DNA of 28,356 bases, taken from Penium margaritaceum (taxonomy: Eukaryota > Streptophyta > Zygnematophyceae > Desmidiales > Peniaceae). Both the position numbers and the translations under genes were made by a program. Where the stretch lies: NCBI GenBank assembly GCA_023375785.1, contig SZWC01003580.1, forward strand, positions 1-28,356, written 5' to 3'. How positions within the stretch are numbered: position 1 is the first letter of the stretch; each line of letters opens with the position of its first letter. Below are positions 1-9,208 of this stretch, piece by piece. The notes beneath the pieces are model-generated. The model made no database searches and had not been told where the DNA came from. It saw only the letters and a list, made by a program, of their open reading frames with translations.

Positions 1-20
1 TGGTACTCGTGCTGCTGCTG

Positions 21-51
<31 letters not shown>

Positions 52-52
52 G
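1..52. repeat. CTG/CAG trinucleotide microsatellite
   Basis: The first 50 or so bases are an almost pure run of CTG triplets with one interruption (CTC) near position 22. In the plus frame starting at base 2 it reads as polyalanine, and in the frame starting at base 3 as polyleucine. It may be a simple repeat inside a coding region that starts outside the window, or a non-coding microsatellite. Confidence 0.9.
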
Positions 53-283
53 TGTGGTGATGCAGATACTGCAACGTCCGCAAGGGAGAGAGGGTCTTCG
101 GATCTGGAGATGGCACCCCCATTTCCGTCAACTCTCGAGCTGCACCGCCTAGACGCAGGTGAAGCAGTACAACGACAGGCGTTCGACACACCCCCTGCTG
201 CTGCACCTCGGCAGCAGGGCAAGCTCGATGCGCTTCGCGCTCTTCCACGCCTCCTTGTCCGTCTGGGACCAGAGCCCGGTTGA
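2..283 (+). CDS. Possible 3' end of an unrecognised open frame (partial)
   Basis: The frame starting at base 2 is open from the window edge to a TGA at 281-283, about 93 residues. It begins with a polyalanine tract from the microsatellite and continues through a compositionally mixed, Ala/Arg/Leu/Pro-rich stretch; an internal ATG lies at 110. The stretch is GC-richer than the DNA that follows. I recognise no domain. It could be the C-terminal exon of a low-complexity protein, part of an old transposable element, or a chance open frame in GC-rich DNA. There is no independent sign of coding such as a conserved motif or a clear splice site. Confidence 0.2.
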
Positions 284-770
284 ACTTTGGGTCAATTAAG
301 GTGCGTTTGGTTAGCCCCGCCTAGAGCCTGACGGTCGCGGTGTTCTGCGTTTTGACCGCTACAGACGCGTCCTTACCAACCGTTACTCCAACCAGCGCGG
401 TTGACCACACCACCAGTGGACTTCAATGCTGTCGGACTTCGCCCCCCCCACGGTAGTTTCAGCATAACTTACGGAAGGTAATACGATCCGGACTGCGACG
501 TCCCAGGTCGCAGTCTTGTGCGTCCGCCAGGCTCTATGCGGGCCTATCCAAACTTCGGCTAGTACGACTTCGCATACTACTACCAATAACAAGAGCGTGT
601 CGAATAATATATCCAGCGTCGTGAAGCAGAGCAAACTTATTCACGCTGCTTAGAACTTGCTTCCGCTCTACGACCAAGGCGGAAATATATCTGAAATAGA
701 CAAACCAACATTCCGAGCCAAACGCGGAAAACAAGTTCCACATTAGGCATTATAAAACAATTAAGGGAAA
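284..770. other. Unassigned moderately GC-rich stretch
   Basis: No recognisable gene, LTR or RNA is seen. The only open frames are short, overlap on opposite strands and show no known motif. The sequence changes to strongly AT-rich composition at about 770, so 770 is a compositional boundary. Confidence 0.5.
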
Positions 771-1203
771 ACCACAATGAACACGTAAACATGTACAAAA
801 ACGGAAAATAATTCAATGAGTAGCATTAAGGGTACATTTATCCCTCTGATTAAAAAATAATATGTTTTCTAAAATGGATTTATGCGAGGTCGTGAAAAAC
901 TACTTAAAATACATCATAGTTCTTTTCGTAAGGCAGAGAAAAAACTTGTACTTGTTGACAAAAAAAGATCAAATAATAGCCTCAACATTAAATTTGAAAT
1001 TATTTATGGTGGTTTAAATTTTAACAATAAATAAATAAAATCATGTTTTGTTAACTAAATTTCATAAAATCTTAAATGATATAAAAAATGGTGAAAAGGT
1101 TTTTTCTAATAGACCAAATAGCTCAAATACCCATAAAACGCAAAGTGTGACTCTGATCCGCCCGGTAGCGGCAAAAACAATACTGAAAATCCTAGTCAAA
1201 AAT

Positions 1204-1240
1204 CATGCTCGCTTGCGGCATGCGTCGACGGGCGAGCATG
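1204..1240. repeat. Hairpin with 9-bp perfect arms
   Basis: CATGCTCGC at 1204-1212 is followed by its exact reverse complement GCGAGCATG at 1232-1240. The 19-base loop contains GCATGC. It is the first of several stem-loops in a GC-richer island within AT-rich DNA. Confidence 0.85.
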
Positions 1241-1275
1241 AAAAAATCCTCCATGCAAAGATCGCTCCCACGTGA

Positions 1276-1383
1276 GAATCGCAAGGGAGCGAAGACCGCT
1301 TTGTTCTCATTTTTTTTTACATCGAACTGGTGGGTTTGCAAGACAAAAAAGAAAAAAAAGCGGTCATCGCTCCCTCGCAATCG
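1276..1383. repeat. Imperfect 27-bp inverted repeat
   Basis: The arms at 1276-1302 and 1357-1383 match at 22 of 27 positions as reverse complements; the core is GGGAGCGA and GACCGCTTT. The spacer is about 54 bases and contains A- and T-rich runs. The left arm can alternatively pair locally, because TCGCTCCC at 1262-1269 is the exact complement of GGGAGCGA at 1285-1292. This has the look of a small fold-back element. No target-site duplication was identified. Confidence 0.75.
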
Positions 1384-1499
1384 AGCAAAAACGCCCTTTT
1401 TCGTTTTGGGTAACTCTTTGCAAACGCAAACCTATCATTTAAACACACAACCCGCATTCAAACCATACCCCGTATTACATTTGAGGTTTTAGGGTTTTA

Positions 1500-1640
1500 T
1501 ATTTGTGCGGGCTCCTGTTGGGCCCCGTAGTAGCGGGGCCTAGCAGGTTCCCTTTTGACGCATGGGGAGTCTCGAACTCCCCTCAAACTCTAAACAAACC
1601 TCACCCCTCTAGTATCACAAACCCTTCAACGAAAGGGTTT
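1500..1640 (+). repeat. Solitary unit of the GGGCC-hairpin repeat family
   Basis: This stretch resembles the units arrayed at 5750-6180. Both have a GGGCCCC/GGGGCC-type hairpin followed by a CCCTTT-containing stretch, then an AACCCC/AACTCCCC segment and an ACAAACC segment. Here the hairpin is 1514-1547, with 13-bp arms (11 of 13 paired) around an 8-base loop. The match to the array was judged by eye and is partial, so homology is likely but unproven. Confidence 0.55.
1564..1582. repeat. Hairpin with 7-bp perfect arms
   Basis: GGGGAGT at 1564-1570 and ACTCCCC at 1576-1582 pair perfectly around a 5-base loop. It lies just downstream of the 1514-1547 hairpin. Confidence 0.8.
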
Positions 1641-1647
1641 ATGATAC
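1612..1647. repeat. Hairpin with 15-bp arms (14 paired)
   Basis: GTATCACAAACCCTT at 1612-1626 pairs with AAGGGTTTATGATAC at 1633-1647, with one mismatch and a 6-base loop. It is the third of four stem-loops in a row between 1514 and 1691. Confidence 0.85.
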
Positions 1648-1662
1648 GAGCGGAGGGCGCCG

Positions 1663-1691
1663 CATACCATGCGTCGTCAGCGCATGGCATG
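1663..1691. repeat. Hairpin with 11-bp arms (10 paired)
   Basis: CATACCATGCG at 1663-1673 pairs with CGCATGGCATG at 1681-1691, with one mismatch around a 7-base loop. Confidence 0.8.
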
Positions 1692-3499
1692 TGGTCTCGC
1701 CATGCAACTTTTTTTGTTTTCCTTGTTACTGTCGTGGCGGTAGCGGCGGCTGATGGGTAAGGTTATTTCTCGCTCAACGACGGGCGAATCACTTTTCTAT
1801 TTCTACTATTCGGGTATCTCGTGACCAAACCCTTTCTAATGTCAATGATACAATCGAATTTTTTATATTTGTAAAAACATAAAATTAGTATTGATTCAAT
1901 CCATCTAATCTCAAATAAATCAAAAAGCGAATACATTAATAAAATCCAAAAAAATACTCAAACTACCACGTAAATGAATTCATAATATTTAATTTTCTTC
2001 CATTTAATTCTCATATAAAACTCTAAGGATTAGTTTCATTACGAATAATAACGGACATATATTGAGTGAAAATGTTTCATGGAATACCTATTCTCAATCT
2101 CATGAAGACCTTGTACACCAATTAAATCGTTGGTGTTCAAAAAACAACGTCAATAGTATAAAAAACAGAATATAAAACATTTCATTTTAGTTTAAATGAG
2201 GTCTTCAAAGATCATATTGTAGGCATTATGAAGGAAATGATTTCATTTGTCTCATGACCTAAGTATTCATTCTGTTTTAACATTTTCTGATGTTTTAAAT
2301 CATCATACCACGAAAGAGATAGTTATTCATCCGAACATAAGAAAAATATTAGTACATTAATTATGTTTCAAATTTACATGATGTTTTAATGATTACTATT
2401 GTGGTGGGACTTTAGCATTCGCATTCTTCTTGTGCAAAATTACGTGTTTCATACGCTAAAATGTTCATTGATTTTTGGTGCGAGCTATGAAACAAGGCTT
2501 ATGTTAAATGTAGATAAAGAACAGGCTCTTTGAATGTAGGATTGATCCCATGATAAGAGAAACATTGTGGTAATGAAAACATTTGTCATAAAATAATTCA
2601 ATCACTATTCAGCTTAACCTTAGTTTATCAGTATTACAATTTTATTCTCATGAAAACAAAATCTTTTTCCTTTTTATTTTTCATTTTTTGTTCACATTTT
2701 CCGAATTTTCATGTACATTTTGTATGCAAAGGGGTTTGTAATTAAATTTTCATTATTTGAAAGAATTTTCCCCTTATACATAACCCAAGCCAAATCATTT
2801 CATGTATAACTAAACTTTTTAAGATAGTTTTTGCCATTTAATTTGGAGAAAAGAAAAACAAATTGACATCAATTGGATTCTATAATGGTTCCTTCAATCA
2901 ATGCTACAAATGTGGAATTCCCCTAAATCTTTACGTTAATAACAATATGATTATTGTGAATTGATGTCATCGTGAAAACTTTAATCATTGTTTCATTATT
3001 GTCAATTCTATTCAAATACCGATAAAGATGGAAGACACATATTTTCATTCCATCAATGTTTGTGGGTATTTTTGAAGTCCCATAAATAATTCACTTGCTA
3101 AGATAGATGAAATAATTTAAATTTGAAGATCATGTTTTGATAATAAACAGTCTAAAAACAATTATCAGTCATGAAGTACGTATAAGATGTATGAATAAAG
3201 TTTCAGTATTCACTACTTTTACTATTCTTACTATGAATAAATTCTAGGAGCTATTTTTATCTCCTCAGTTAATCATTATGCATTTCCCATTCCTTTTTTA
3301 TATTACTTCCGTTTCTACAATTTTATTTTTGTTCATCTTTGTTTCTCCCTCTTTATTGTAAGAACGCTTCATCTAGACCTTAACCTTAGCTGCTGCTTAT
3401 AAAGGCTTCTTTTTCTATGTCGGATACATTCTCGCTGCATTCTAGGCGCAGAAACTATGCATCATGGATACGTTTGCTCTACTTCTAGATGTGAAAAAT

Positions 3500-4313
3500 A
3501 TTATTCAACATGTTATAGTTAAACGTATCTGTTTGCAAAGTCTCACTAGACGAAGTAATTGACCCTTGAATTTTTCGAGGTATGTAGTAGTAATCGATAT
3601 CGTGGTGCTAAACAAAAAGGGTAGACTTCTACCAGGTGACAACCTGACCAGCCGCCAAGGCATTCGGCGACATCGAAGACGCGTGCTTCTTGGAAGCTCT
3701 AGTATGAAAAAACTACTACTAAAAAATGTCACAACCAGTCATGACCACTTGTTTCATCCGACGGTCAATGTGGTTTGTATTTTAATCAAAGCTAAATTGA
3801 AAGCCTCACATTCTAGGCCGCAAGAACGACAACATTGAGAGTGGCATGGAAATAATGAAAAAAACATTTTCCCACATTTCCTCACATTAAGTTCGCGTAG
3901 GATTTTTGTTATCGGTAATGCAAGACACAACAAAACCCACCTCCAAACCATCTCAAGTATTGCAAATCTAGCGAGGGAGGTTAGGCCAAAAAAACAAATT
4001 GATGTATTATTGATCACTAAAAGCCTGGTTCATGAAGACCTCAAAGAAACAAGTCTAGCCGTTCAAGATGGCATAAAACTTTGACCACCATAGCCGGGTT
4101 TGCATCTCCGGTAGGCAAAGAACCAAGTAGGTTCAAATTTTCAAAATTCATAAGAGTAAGACACCTCGTATGAGGAAAGAGCCCCAACCAGGATTATTTC
4201 ATCAATTTATCCTTACTAAAATACAGATAGTAACGCAAAAGGGCGCTCTTTTGCATAGCCAAATTGGCTCCACTACCTGTTTCGTGCAAGACATACACTC
4301 TAATCTTTTCGAT
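3500..4313. other. Unassigned region left of the retrotransposon block
   Basis: Composition becomes more balanced than in the AT-rich region before it. Several 60-90 codon frames exist on both strands but none shows a known domain. No LTR, primer-binding site or RNA gene was recognised. It ends where the GyA LTR begins. Confidence 0.5.
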
Positions 4314-4831
4314 TGTCATGTCGAAAACAGCCTAGGTAGTGAACACGTAGAAGTTAAGAGGCACTACACACCAGCCACTTACAATTCGTGCAAAGTGTAC
4401 TTCAATGACAAGTTTTGAAATGAGCAAACATATACATATAAGTGTTGAGATACAAATGAAGCATGGTTTGAGTTGTTGGGTTGATTGTCGAGCGAAGTGT
4501 GCGAAGTCGCATCGTGAGAAGGTCCGCCAACAAATCGGGGAGCTTCGAGAATCAACAAAGAAGATGCGAGATACATCTTTATAAATCTAGATTTGTCTGA
4601 GTGCATCGAGATGTTGACCGAAAGATTGTGACACTTCATTTGTAGATTCGCGAGAGTGGTCAAAATTTTAAGACAGCTCGAGAAGATTAACAATAGGCAG
4701 GGGTAGTTGGCCGGTTTGCCCTCTGCCACCGGAGTGAATATCGTGGTTTTGCCACGTAATGGGTTGTTTGCGTGCTTAAAAAAATGCCCACTCACAAAGA
4801 TAAGAGACTCGTGTACACCTGGTACATAACA
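4314..4831 (-). repeat. GyA 3' LTR
   Basis: About 518 bp. On the minus strand it starts TGTTATGTACC at 4831, right after the polypurine tract. Its far end is placed at 4314 by alignment with the end of the GyA 5' LTR at 9209. The family consensus begins TGTTACGTACC (GyB, 18876). The LTR is open for long stretches on the minus strand, but this is not a gene. Confidence 0.85.
4577..4583 (-). promoter_or_regulatory. LTR TATA box (GyA 3' LTR)
   Basis: TATAAAG, followed by ATG, on the minus strand inside the LTR. The same element is present at the equivalent place in the GyA 5' LTR (9504-9510) and the GyC LTR (19580-19586). It is altered in the GyB 3' LTR and the GyD LTR. Conservation at one LTR position fits an RNA polymerase II core promoter. 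Confidence 0.55.
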
Positions 4832-4846
4832 CATTCTCCCTTTTAG
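4832..4846 (-). other. GyA polypurine tract
   Basis: On the minus strand a purine-rich AAAAGGGAGAA stretch lies between the chromodomain region and the LTR start. It is the expected plus-strand DNA primer site for reverse transcription. It corresponds to the longer G run in GyB (18862-18875). Confidence 0.7.
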
Positions 4847-4854
4847 CCACGACG

Positions 4855-5343
4855 TCATAGCGCGCGTACAGACTTGGCCCGGTGACGGCAGTAATAGCCT
4901 TCCATTAGGTGATCAACGTCTCGAAGATTGTCATAGGGTTCCCAACTATAATGCGCACCGTCATTACCATGCCATTTGACAAGATACTCTGTCGTTTTGT
5001 CTTGTCGTTCATGGCCAACGATGTCCTTCATGATGTACTCTTTGTCTTCGGCCACTTGAACGGGAGGTAGAGGATGGACATCTATGTCACTAAAGCTCTC
5101 TCTACTATCCTGGTAATTCTACTTACATGGAGCACTGAATGAACTTGCATAGTGTTTGAGGAGTTTGAGTCAGACAACCACGAGAGTTTGCATGCGCTCA
5201 ATCTCAAACCATCCCAGCTTCTAACAGTCAACTCCGCGGAGTTTGGTGTTTGCCCATTTAAGAAAGAATTTGTTTCCAACCACAAACACGTTGTCGATGC
5301 GATGTCAATCACTTGCTTACTTCATCGCTGAATTTGTCTTTAA
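4855..5343 (-). pseudogene. GyA chromodomain and GPY/F-like integrase tail (remnant)
   Basis: The 4855-5055 part encodes a readable chromodomain with YLVKWHGNDGAHYSWEPYDN, followed by a DVDHL segment. This matches the chromodomain fold core (YLVKWKGY...WEPEENL) found at the end of chromovirus integrases, where it is thought to target insertion to modified histones. The preceding segment (5082-5343) aligns with the GyB module containing LLGPFEMERMQ, but is frameshifted. Alignment to GyC continues to about 5343, where foreign sequence starts. Its position directly before the polypurine tract and LTR argues against a host chromodomain gene. Confidence 0.85.
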
Positions 5344-5345
5344 AA

Positions 5346-6282
5346 GAATTTGTTGTGTTTCTCTCCAAATTCTAAAGAAGTCTTGGCTTTGAACTTCAAC
5401 TGCAAGAATACTACTCCAAATTTGTAGTCGGTTCAAAACAAAACGATACCCATCATTTTGCTCAATACATTAGCGTTGTCCATGACAAAAAACGAAACAA
5501 CAACGGTGCCTAGGTTTTCAAATGAGCAACAAAACATAGAATTGAACTTTTCTCTTGAGGTCGAACGCAACCTACTTGGTGGGTGAAGTTGCGGCTTCCA
5601 AAATTGGCCTCATCAATGTCAGAAGTCACCATGTTGCGAGTTTTGGAGTCAACAAGTGTGATATCCAAAGCTTAAATGTTGGCAAGGGTGAACGCAAAAA
5701 CTCAGAGAAAATCCATAGTTCAACTACGGGTGTTGGGATGTATTGTTTTACTTGCCCGAGCACCTATCGGGCCCCGCGGCAACGAGGCCCGATAGATCCC
5801 CTTTCTATTATCGTATAGTGCAAAGCATCTCGCAACCCCCCCTCCAAATATCCGACAAACCCTCATGTTTTGGGGGGAGTTTGGGATTTATATTCTTGCT
5901 TTCTCGCGCATCTGTCGTACTCCGTAGTAGGGGGCTCGATAGATCCCCTTTCTTCTATCACAATGTCCATCGCATCTCGCACCCCCGCCCAAACCCTCGA
6001 CGAACCACTTAGTTATACTGGGGGGTTGGGTTTTGTTTTTCCTTGCTCAGGCATCTTCCAAGCCTCGCGATAGTGGGGACCGACAGATCCTATTTATTCT
6101 GTCACAATGTGCGCCGCATCTCGCAACCCCCCCTAAACCCTCGACAAACCCCGTTGTTAAAATGGGGGATTTGGTAGGGTCATTGTGAGCTTGCAGGGAG
6201 ACTTCATTGCAAAACCCCTCTTCCAAGCTTGCGTTGACGAGCGGAGTTCAACTTTGCCCTCAAAGTCAAAATTCAAGTCCAA
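5346..6282. mobile_element. Foreign insertion in GyA integrase region
   Basis: GyB and GyC run continuously through the integrase C-terminus, but GyA is interrupted here by about 940 bp that matches nothing else in the element. The nonamer TCTTTAAAA occurs at both edges (5337-5345 and 6283-6291), which would fit a 9-bp target-site duplication. It is A/T-rich and therefore weak evidence. No convincing terminal inverted repeats were seen. The right half holds a hairpin minisatellite. It could be a non-autonomous DNA transposon or a filler insertion. Confidence 0.45.
5750..6180 (+). repeat. Three-unit hairpin minisatellite (unit about 145 bp)
   Basis: Three head-to-tail units are recognised by the anchor GCATCTCGCA at about 5825, 5972 and 6116, giving spacings of 147 and 144 bp. 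Each has a GGCCCGATAGATCCCC-like segment, a C-run with AAACCCTCGAC, and a GGGG-rich segment near the unit boundary. In unit 1 a perfect 10-bp inverted repeat CTATCGGGCC / GGCCCGATAG lies at 5764-5773 and 5786-5795. Units 2 and 3 have degenerate stems. A related single unit occurs at about 1500-1640. Confidence 0.8.
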
Positions 6283-6399
6283 TCTTTAAAAAAAATGAAA
6301 TACATGTCAAGTGTGCCCATTTTTTCTCGAAGAACAAAAACCATGTGCACCGCTCTCATTTTGTTTTCGATAATGGACAATGCTGGTCTACCGACCGTA

Positions 6400-7300
6400 G
6401 CAACGAACATGTTTCTACTCCATCTTTTGTATTCTAATCGATGTGTCAGGAAGTTTTCCATACACCACTTCAAACGGAGCTTTACTCGTTGACGTGGATA
6501 CTAACGAATTATATGCAATTTTGGCAGCCGGAAGTTTTTGTGCCCAATCCATCCTTGAAGGTTCACATAGTGATCGGAGAAGTTCTTCAAGCGTTTGGTT
6601 TTTCCGCTCTGCTCAACCGTCGGCTCAAGGATAAAACATCTAAGAAAGATGAATCCTTCTATCGTAACAACCCATTTTTTGCGTAAAAAACGGTTGGTGA
6701 ATCGAACGTATCTGTCGTTCGTGATGGTTCTTGGCACGCCATGTAGCCGCACCATGTTTTTTGGAAACAACCACACAGTTCCTTAGGTGGTGACAGAGGT
6801 TGTTGCAAAAATGAATTGGACATTTGGAAAATCCTATCCACAATCATGATTGCGTCAGATCCCTCGGATGTGACTGGTTATCTTGTGACGAAGTCCATGG
6901 AGATATCAACCCATGGTTCCATCTAAAGAGGGAGCGGTTGCTGAAGTCCGAGTGGCCGAATGTGACGCAACTTCTATCATTCGCATGTCATAAGAGTTGC
7001 AGAAGTTTGCCACATCACAATACATTTTGTCTTGCCAATAGTTTTTTTAAGCTTCCTCAACGTCTTGTCCTCCCTCAAGTCTCCACCTGGTTCGGTATCA
7101 CCGCATTCTTCAAGCGGCATATCGCAAAGTACATCGTTTGGGGGAACGACCACTTGACAAGTAAATCATCGTCGCCAATAGGGTGTGTCGTACCAAAACA
7201 GCCACTCAACATATGGGTCTCGTAACAGCTGTATCGTTACCACCTTAGCCATTAAATCTGGTTGGCAACTCAGTGTGTCTGTCGGGTTGATTTTGTCTAG
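6400..7300 (-). pseudogene. GyA integrase (remnant)
   Basis: Minus-strand fragments in several frames show an integrase. The C-terminal APFEVVYGK block is at about 6455-6493, the core RLHGVPRTITNDR lies inside 6501-6776, and the first-aspartate segment WVDISMDFVTR is near 6860-6905. A damaged zinc-binding region lies upstream at about 6950-7130, where one CxxC cysteine is replaced (CNSY). The core keeps the aspartate of the NDR triplet. Integrase inserts the double-stranded cDNA into the host genome; this copy is broken by stops and frameshifts. Confidence 0.85.
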
Positions 7301-7318
7301 CCAATACTCAATGTTGTA

Positions 7319-8420
7319 CTAGAAGCCGGATGCAAGGAATTCCATCCATTGGGTTTCATGCCGACTGAGGTTGGCCTGCAACTTCAAAGTTTTCAACACA
7401 TGGTAGTTGGGGTGCAAGATGCATGGGCGGATCTCCACGTAACACGGCCACGTCTTGAATGCATGTACGACCACCAACATTTCTTTCTCGTGTACGGCGT
7501 AGTTGAGTTCTTGTCCTTGCATTTATTCAAACATGTATCTGACCAGTTGCATGCCTTTGCTCTGGTCTTGTAGGAGGATTGTACAAATGTCTCGCTTTGA
7601 AGCATTTGTAGCCATGACGTAGCTGACTGTCTGATCTACTAATCGTATGACTAGGGCAGAGGTCAAAGCGTTCCGATAAGCGATGAATGCTTTGTGTTTG
7701 TTGTCTCCATATTGCCACTCGTTTACTTTTCGAGTGAGGTGAGAAAAGGCATTGACACCCATGCATAGTTCTGTACAAATTGCCGGTGTGAATTGCAGCA
7801 GCCGAGTAAAACTTGAGTCGCTGAAACATTGGTCAAAGTCAGCCAAACAATGACAGCTACCATTCATTTCTATCCATGGTGATTTGTCCACCGTTCATGA
7901 CGTGGCTCATAAACTCAAGCAAAGTCATGCTTTAAGAGTTTTCTATAACATTTTTCTTAGTAAAACATCGCGAACATTTGAAAGATGTTTGTCATGGTAT
8001 TCTGGGGCGTGGCTATACACCACAATGTTGTCAAGGTACACCGCGACGAAATTCTCAAGGTATGGTAAGAAAAACGTTGTTCATTGCCGCCATAAACGTT
8101 GCTGGGGCATTTGTCCGAACAGCATTACCGTGAACTCCAAATGCCTATAGTAAGTTTGGAACGCCCTCTTCTTGAAGGTCGTGTCCCCTGCGTGTATTTG
8201 GTGATAGCTGCTATGCAAGTTGATTTTGGTGAATGTTCGAGCCCCTCGCGACTGGTAAAACAATTTGTCAACTTGAAGAAGCGGGTAGCGATTCTTGTTT
8301 GTAACTTCGTTCAATTCCCACTAGTCCACGTACATCTGCATCTCTCTAGTTTCATTTTTAGAAACAATACTAGGGTTGCGTATGGTGACGTGGATGGACA
8401 AATGATCCCCTGATCAAGCA
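7319..8420 (-). pseudogene. GyA reverse transcriptase and RNase H (remnant)
   Basis: On the minus strand the RT fingers and palm are readable as NRYPLLQVDKLF and FTKINLHSSYHQI (in 8081-8314). The catalytic box is YLDN at 8027-8038 instead of YLDD, so one metal-binding aspartate is lost. RNase H follows with VMATNAS in place of the usual ATDAS (near 7605), also losing a catalytic aspartate, and then NYAVHEKEMLVVVHAFKTW at about 7450-7510. Frames change several times. These domains would copy the RNA template and degrade it; here they are inactive relics. Confidence 0.9.
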
Positions 8421-8439
8421 TCTTGTCAATTTGTTATTC

Positions 8440-9190
8440 ACCTCGATCTGCTTGTGATCACTCATCCAACATGCTCCTTAGACCGTATGTCTACTGTCTG
8501 GCTTCGATTCAATGCGATGGTCGGCTTCTTATCGATGAGGTAAGGTCCTCGGGAGTTTGTCGAGGAAGAATTTTGCAAACTCTTCTACATTCTTGCAAAC
8601 ATCCACATAGTCATTCCTCTTGATTTTGTAGGATCAAACAGTTTTTGTGGAGCCGTATGAATTAAGGGTTTGCTTTAGAGTTCTGAATTTCTCTCGACAA
8701 GTAGCGCTTCTTGTTCACTTTTGTTGCGAAGATCCTCCATTGCGGTGTTGAGCTATTACAGCAGATGGATGTTGATCCCCCCAAGCTTGAAACAAGTTCC
8801 TCATTTTCTAGTTCCTCGTTGATCTCACCTACAGCATAGTGCCATCTGTCGACCCTAGTGTCACCATCATGGCCGTTGGTACGGGCAGCTGGTTTACCGC
8901 CGTTGGGTCCGTGACCAGATCGGTTGTCAAGACTGTGGGGATTGATGCAGATTTTGCATGGCCCAACACGCCAGCAATTTATGTTGCTTCAGTGTTCGCT
9001 TGCATAGGCACGTCTTGCTCCAACATCTCCAAAGTCATCCCCAAAGACCCACTGTTGGTCGTCGGTTGCTCTCGCTTGCCTCACGTCGTAGTCACAAATT
9101 CTGCAAAGCCTTGACGTGCGAGATGCGTTGACGTCTTATGCGAGGTAGTTCTCTGAATGGCTAAAGTAGTCGGATGCCTCTCCAGCACCA
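8440..9190 (-). pseudogene. GyA gag N-terminus joined to pre-RT region by deletion
   Basis: From the primer-binding site leftwards, the minus strand reads a gag N-terminus like that of GyB and GyD (GEASDYFSHSENYLA near 9140-9180). It continues to a FDPTKSRG segment at about 8640, matching GyD gag FDPANPKG. It then switches directly to the segment matching FFLDKLP just upstream of RT. In GyD these two segments are about 1.5 kb apart. GyA has therefore lost the gag core, zinc knuckle and protease. Confidence 0.75.
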
Positions 9191-9194
9191 CCGC

Positions 9195-9206
9195 GTAGTG
9201 ATACCA
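9195..9206 (-). other. GyA primer-binding site (initiator tRNA-Met type)
   Basis: On the minus strand TGGTATCA follows the LTR end by two bases, then diverges. Together with the GyB site (TAGTATCAGAGC) it gives the consensus TGGTATCAGAGC, complementary to the 3' end of plant initiator tRNA-Met. Confidence 0.8.
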
Positions 9207-9208
9207 AT

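Larger units (their letters stand above)
770..3500. other. AT-rich non-coding region
   Basis: About 2.7 kb of AT-rich DNA, full of A/T runs and in-frame stops on both strands. No open frame with a recognisable motif, no LTR and no RNA gene is visible. The exception is a GC-richer island at about 1200-1760, listed separately because it consists largely of inverted repeats. A TATAAAG string near 3397 is followed by an ATG at 3464 with a 33-codon frame, which is too weak to call a gene. Confidence 0.6.

Noticed and set aside
3397-3562. Small gene with TATA box and 33-codon frame at 3464
   Set aside because: The frame is very short, the TATA-like string is expected by chance in AT-rich DNA, and no splice pattern or motif supports it.
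3566-3838. 90-residue plus-strand frame
   Set aside because: It starts at TTG, overlaps opposite-strand frames of similar length and shows no recognisable domain.
4379-4858. 159-residue minus-strand open frame
   Set aside because: It lies almost wholly inside the GyA LTR and shows no protein motif; the same LTR region in other copies is not open.
4855-5055. Host chromodomain gene
   Set aside because: The domain sits between an integrase tail and a polypurine tract plus LTR, the standard chromovirus position.
5743-6073. Two overlapping proline/serine-rich frames
   Set aside because: They are translations of the hairpin minisatellite, and their internal repetition reflects the DNA repeat.
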